Source: Alphaproteobacteria bacterium (GTDB taxonomy: Bacteria > Pseudomonadota > Alphaproteobacteria > CAISOG01). From it: a stretch of 7,658 nucleotides of DNA. Shown here piece after piece: positions 5,640-7,658 of the stretch (its first letter is position 1; each line of letters opens with the position of its first letter). The stretch is from positions 1-7,658 of the forward strand of contig VEQJ01000051.1 in assembly GCA_018883285.1 (NCBI GenBank), read 5' to 3'. The notes under the pieces are model-generated. The model made no database searches, had not been told where the DNA came from, and worked only from the letters and a program-made list of their open reading frames with translations. Position numbers and translations under genes: made by a program.

Positions 5640-7658
5640 ATGCCTCGTTTCCACCCCTTAGAGCGTTGCCGTAACATTGGTATCATGGCGCATATTGATG
5701 CGGGTAAAACCACGACCACGGAACGGATTTTGTACTACACCGGACATAGCCACAAAATTGGTGAGGTGCATGAGGGCACGGCGATCATGGACTGGATGGA
5801 GCAGGAGCAGGAGCGTGGGATTACCATCACCTCGGCCGCGACAACCTGTAACTGGCGGATGAACGACATTGACTATCGTGTCAACATTATCGACACCCCT
5901 GGCCACGTTGACTTTACAATTGAGGTAGAGCGCAGCTTGCGGGTGTTGGATGGTGCGGTCACGGTGTTCGACAGCGTTGCGGGGGTTGAGCCGCAATCCG
6001 AAACCGTTTGGCGTCAGGCCGACAAATACGGCGTGCCGCGCATTTGCTACGTTAACAAAATGGACCGTATTGGTGCAAATTTTGATCGTTGTGTTGAGAT
6101 GATGGTGGATCGCCTGGGTGCCCGCCCGCTGGTGCTGCACATTCCTATTGGGATGGAATCGGACTATGCGGGTTTGGTTGACCTGGTCAAGAACAAGGCG
6201 ATTTTGTGGAAAGACGAAAGCCTGGGCGCAGAATTTTATGAGGCCGACATTCCTGACAATCTTAAGGAAAAGGCCGCGACCCTGCGTGCTGCGTTAATCG
6301 AAGCCGCGGTTGAAATGGACGATGACGCGCTGGAAAAATACCTTGGTGGTGAAGAGCCGGATATGGCAACGCTTAAGGCCTGTATCCGTAAGGGTACCAT
6401 TGCCCGTAGCTTTGTGCCGGTTCTGTGCGGTAGCTCCTTTAAGAATAAGGGGGTTCAGCCTTTGTTGGATGCGGTGGTCGACTATCTGCCCAGCCCATTG
6501 GACATTCCTGATGTTGCGGGCGTGAAAATGGATGGCGAAACGCCTGACAGCCGCCCCGCTAAGGATGATGCGCCATTCTCTGGCCTGGCCTTTAAAATCA
6601 TGAATGACCCCTTTGTGGGCAGCATCACCTTCCTGCGCGTGTATTCAGGTACCCTGACCAAAAGCAGCAGCGTGATTAACACCGTTAAGCATGAAAAAGA
6701 GCGGATTGGTCGCATGCTGTTGATGCATGCCAACACCCGTGAAGATATTGATGAGGCACGCGCTGGCGACATTATCGCTCTGGCGGGTCTAAAATACACC
6801 ACCACGGGGGATACCCTGTGCGATGCGGCCAGCCCGATTGTGTTGGAACGGATGGAATTTCCTGAGCCCGTTATTGAGGTAGCGGTGGAGCCAAAATCCA
6901 AAGCTGACCAAGAAAAAATGGGTATCGCCCTTAATCGTCTGGCGCAGGAGGATCCCTCTTTCCGCGTTAGCACCGATCAGGAAAGCGGCCAAACCGTTAT
7001 CAGTGGTATGGGTGAGCTGCACCTTGAAGTGTTGGTTGACCGCATGCGCCGCGAGTTCAAGGTTGAGGCTGATGTGGGCGATCCGCAGGTTGCCTACCGC
7101 GAAACCATTATCGGCACCAACGAAATTGATTACACCCATAAAAAACAATCGGGTGGTTCTGGTCAGTTTGCTCGGGTAAAAATCGTGTTTGAACCAGCCG
7201 AGCGTGGCGCAGGCTTTCAGTTTGTCAGCGAGATCTTCGGGGGCGCTATTCCTAAAGAGTACATTCCTGGTGTAGAAAAGGGTCTGCAGCAGGCCAAGGA
7301 AACTGGTGTGGTTGCTGGCTTCCCGATGGTTGACTTTAAGGCTCGTCTGATTGACGGCGCCTTCCACAATGTTGACTCGTCCACCCTTGCCTTTGAGATT
7401 GCCGCGAAAGCCGCCTTCCGTGAGGGGATTGCTAAGGCGTCACCCCGCCTGCTTGAGCCGATGATGAATGTTGAGGTTGTTACCCCTGAAGAATACATGG
7501 GGGACATCATTGGGGATCTGAACAGCCGTCGCGGCCAGGTCTCTGGGATGGACAGCCGTGGGAACGCTCGTGTCGTTTCTGCAATTGTTCCTCTTGCAAA
7601 TATGTTTGGTTATGTTAAGACTCTTCGTTCGATGTCACAGGGAAGAGCTGTCTACACC
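5640..7658 (+). CDS. fusA: Elongation factor G, C-terminus cut by window edge
   Basis: EF-G is the GTPase that drives translocation of tRNAs and mRNA on the ribosome and, with RRF, ribosome recycling. The frame is open for 673 codons to the last base; the family has about 690-704, so some 20 residues are missing. G motifs: AHIDAGKT P-loop (17-24), switch [12 protein letters not shown] (59-69), DTPGH (85-89) with catalytic H89, NKMD (139-142), and the G5 loop GSSFKNKG (264-271), where S266 replaces the usual alanine, a mild change. Domains II to V follow, with GMGELHLEV in domain III and the domain IV-V region [50 protein letters not shown]. The ATG at 5640 has AAGGA at 5628-5632 and follows rpsG by 18 bases, so it belongs to the str operon. 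A tuf gene is expected next. Confidence 0.99.
   Translation, partial: MPRFHPLERCRNIGIMAHIDAGKTTTTERILYYTGHSHKIGEVHEGTAIMDWMEQEQERGITITSAATTCNWRMNDIDYRVNIIDTPGHVDFTIEVERSLRVLDGAVTVFDSVAGVEPQSETVWRQADKYGVPRICYVNKMDRIGANFDRCVEMMVDRLGARPLVLHIPIGMESDYAGLVDLVKNKAILWKDESLGAEFYEADIPDNLKEKAATLRAALIEAAVEMDDDALEKYLGGEEPDMATLKACIRKGTIARSFVPVLCGSSFKNKGVQPLLDAVVDYLPSPLDIPDVAGVKMDGETPDSRPAKDDAPFSGLAFKIMNDPFVGSITFLRVYSGTLTKSSSVINTVKHEKERIGRMLLMHANTREDIDEARAGDIIALAGLKYTTTGDTLCDAASPIVLERMEFPEPVIEVAVEPKSKADQEKMGIALNRLAQEDPSFRVSTDQESGQTVISGMGELHLEVLVDRMRREFKVEADVGDPQVAYRETIIGTNEIDYTHKKQSGGSGQFARVKIVFEPAERGAGFQFVSEIFGGAIPKEYIPGVEKGLQQAKETGVVAGFPMVDFKARLIDGAFHNVDSSTLAFEIAAKAAFREGIAKASPRLLEPMMNVEVVTPEEYMGDIIGDLNSRRGQVSGMDSRGNARVVSAIVPLANMFGYVKTLRSMSQGRAVYT

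Noticed and set aside
5658..6140. 160-codon open frame on the minus strand
   Set aside because: Antisense to the GTPase domain of fusA; the His/Asn-rich sequence is a by-product of EF-G codons.
6789..7510. Overlapping minus-strand open frames of 192 and 97 codons
   Set aside because: Both are antisense to fusA domains III-V, overlap each other in different frames and show no domain features.

Overview
This window looks like ordinary chromosomal core sequence from an alphaproteobacterium, with no mobile element, CRISPR array, RNA gene or obviously foreign gene. The placement rests on an adjacent divK-pleD pair, an EipB-type (DUF1849) periplasmic protein, and an aspartyl-tRNA synthetase with the [19 protein letters not shown] style of motif 2. 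I cannot name a genus with confidence.

Left side, all on the minus strand and read from right to left: aspS (aspartyl-tRNA synthetase, start at 4543), then 5 bases later an EipB/DUF1849 envelope protein (2738 to 1857), then a 150-base AT-rich gap carrying a candidate CtrA half-site and a weak promoter, then divK (single-domain response regulator) overlapping by 4 bases (ATGA) the start of pleD (REC-REC-GGDEF diguanylate cyclase). pleD runs off the left edge. DivK and PleD are the classic polar-development regulators of Caulobacter relatives. Here DivK keeps all phosphorylation residues. PleD keeps its first receiver, GGEEF active site and RxxD inhibitory site, while its second receiver has lost the phosphoacceptor.

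Right side, on the plus strand: rpsL (S12), rpsG (S7) and fusA (EF-G, cut by the right edge) form the start of the str operon, with gaps of 11 and 18 bases and a good ribosome binding site before each gene. tuf would be expected next.

The two halves are divergent and share a 218-base intergenic region (4544-4761). It holds a candidate promoter for each direction and three copies of the octamer TTGTTGCA, one of them inverted, placed on or beside those promoters. I rate this cluster and the CtrA half-site before divK as the most useful unexplained signals. The AspRS also carries a sequence signature of the non-discriminating type, implying tRNA-dependent asparagine synthesis. I found no convincing new multi-gene system here.
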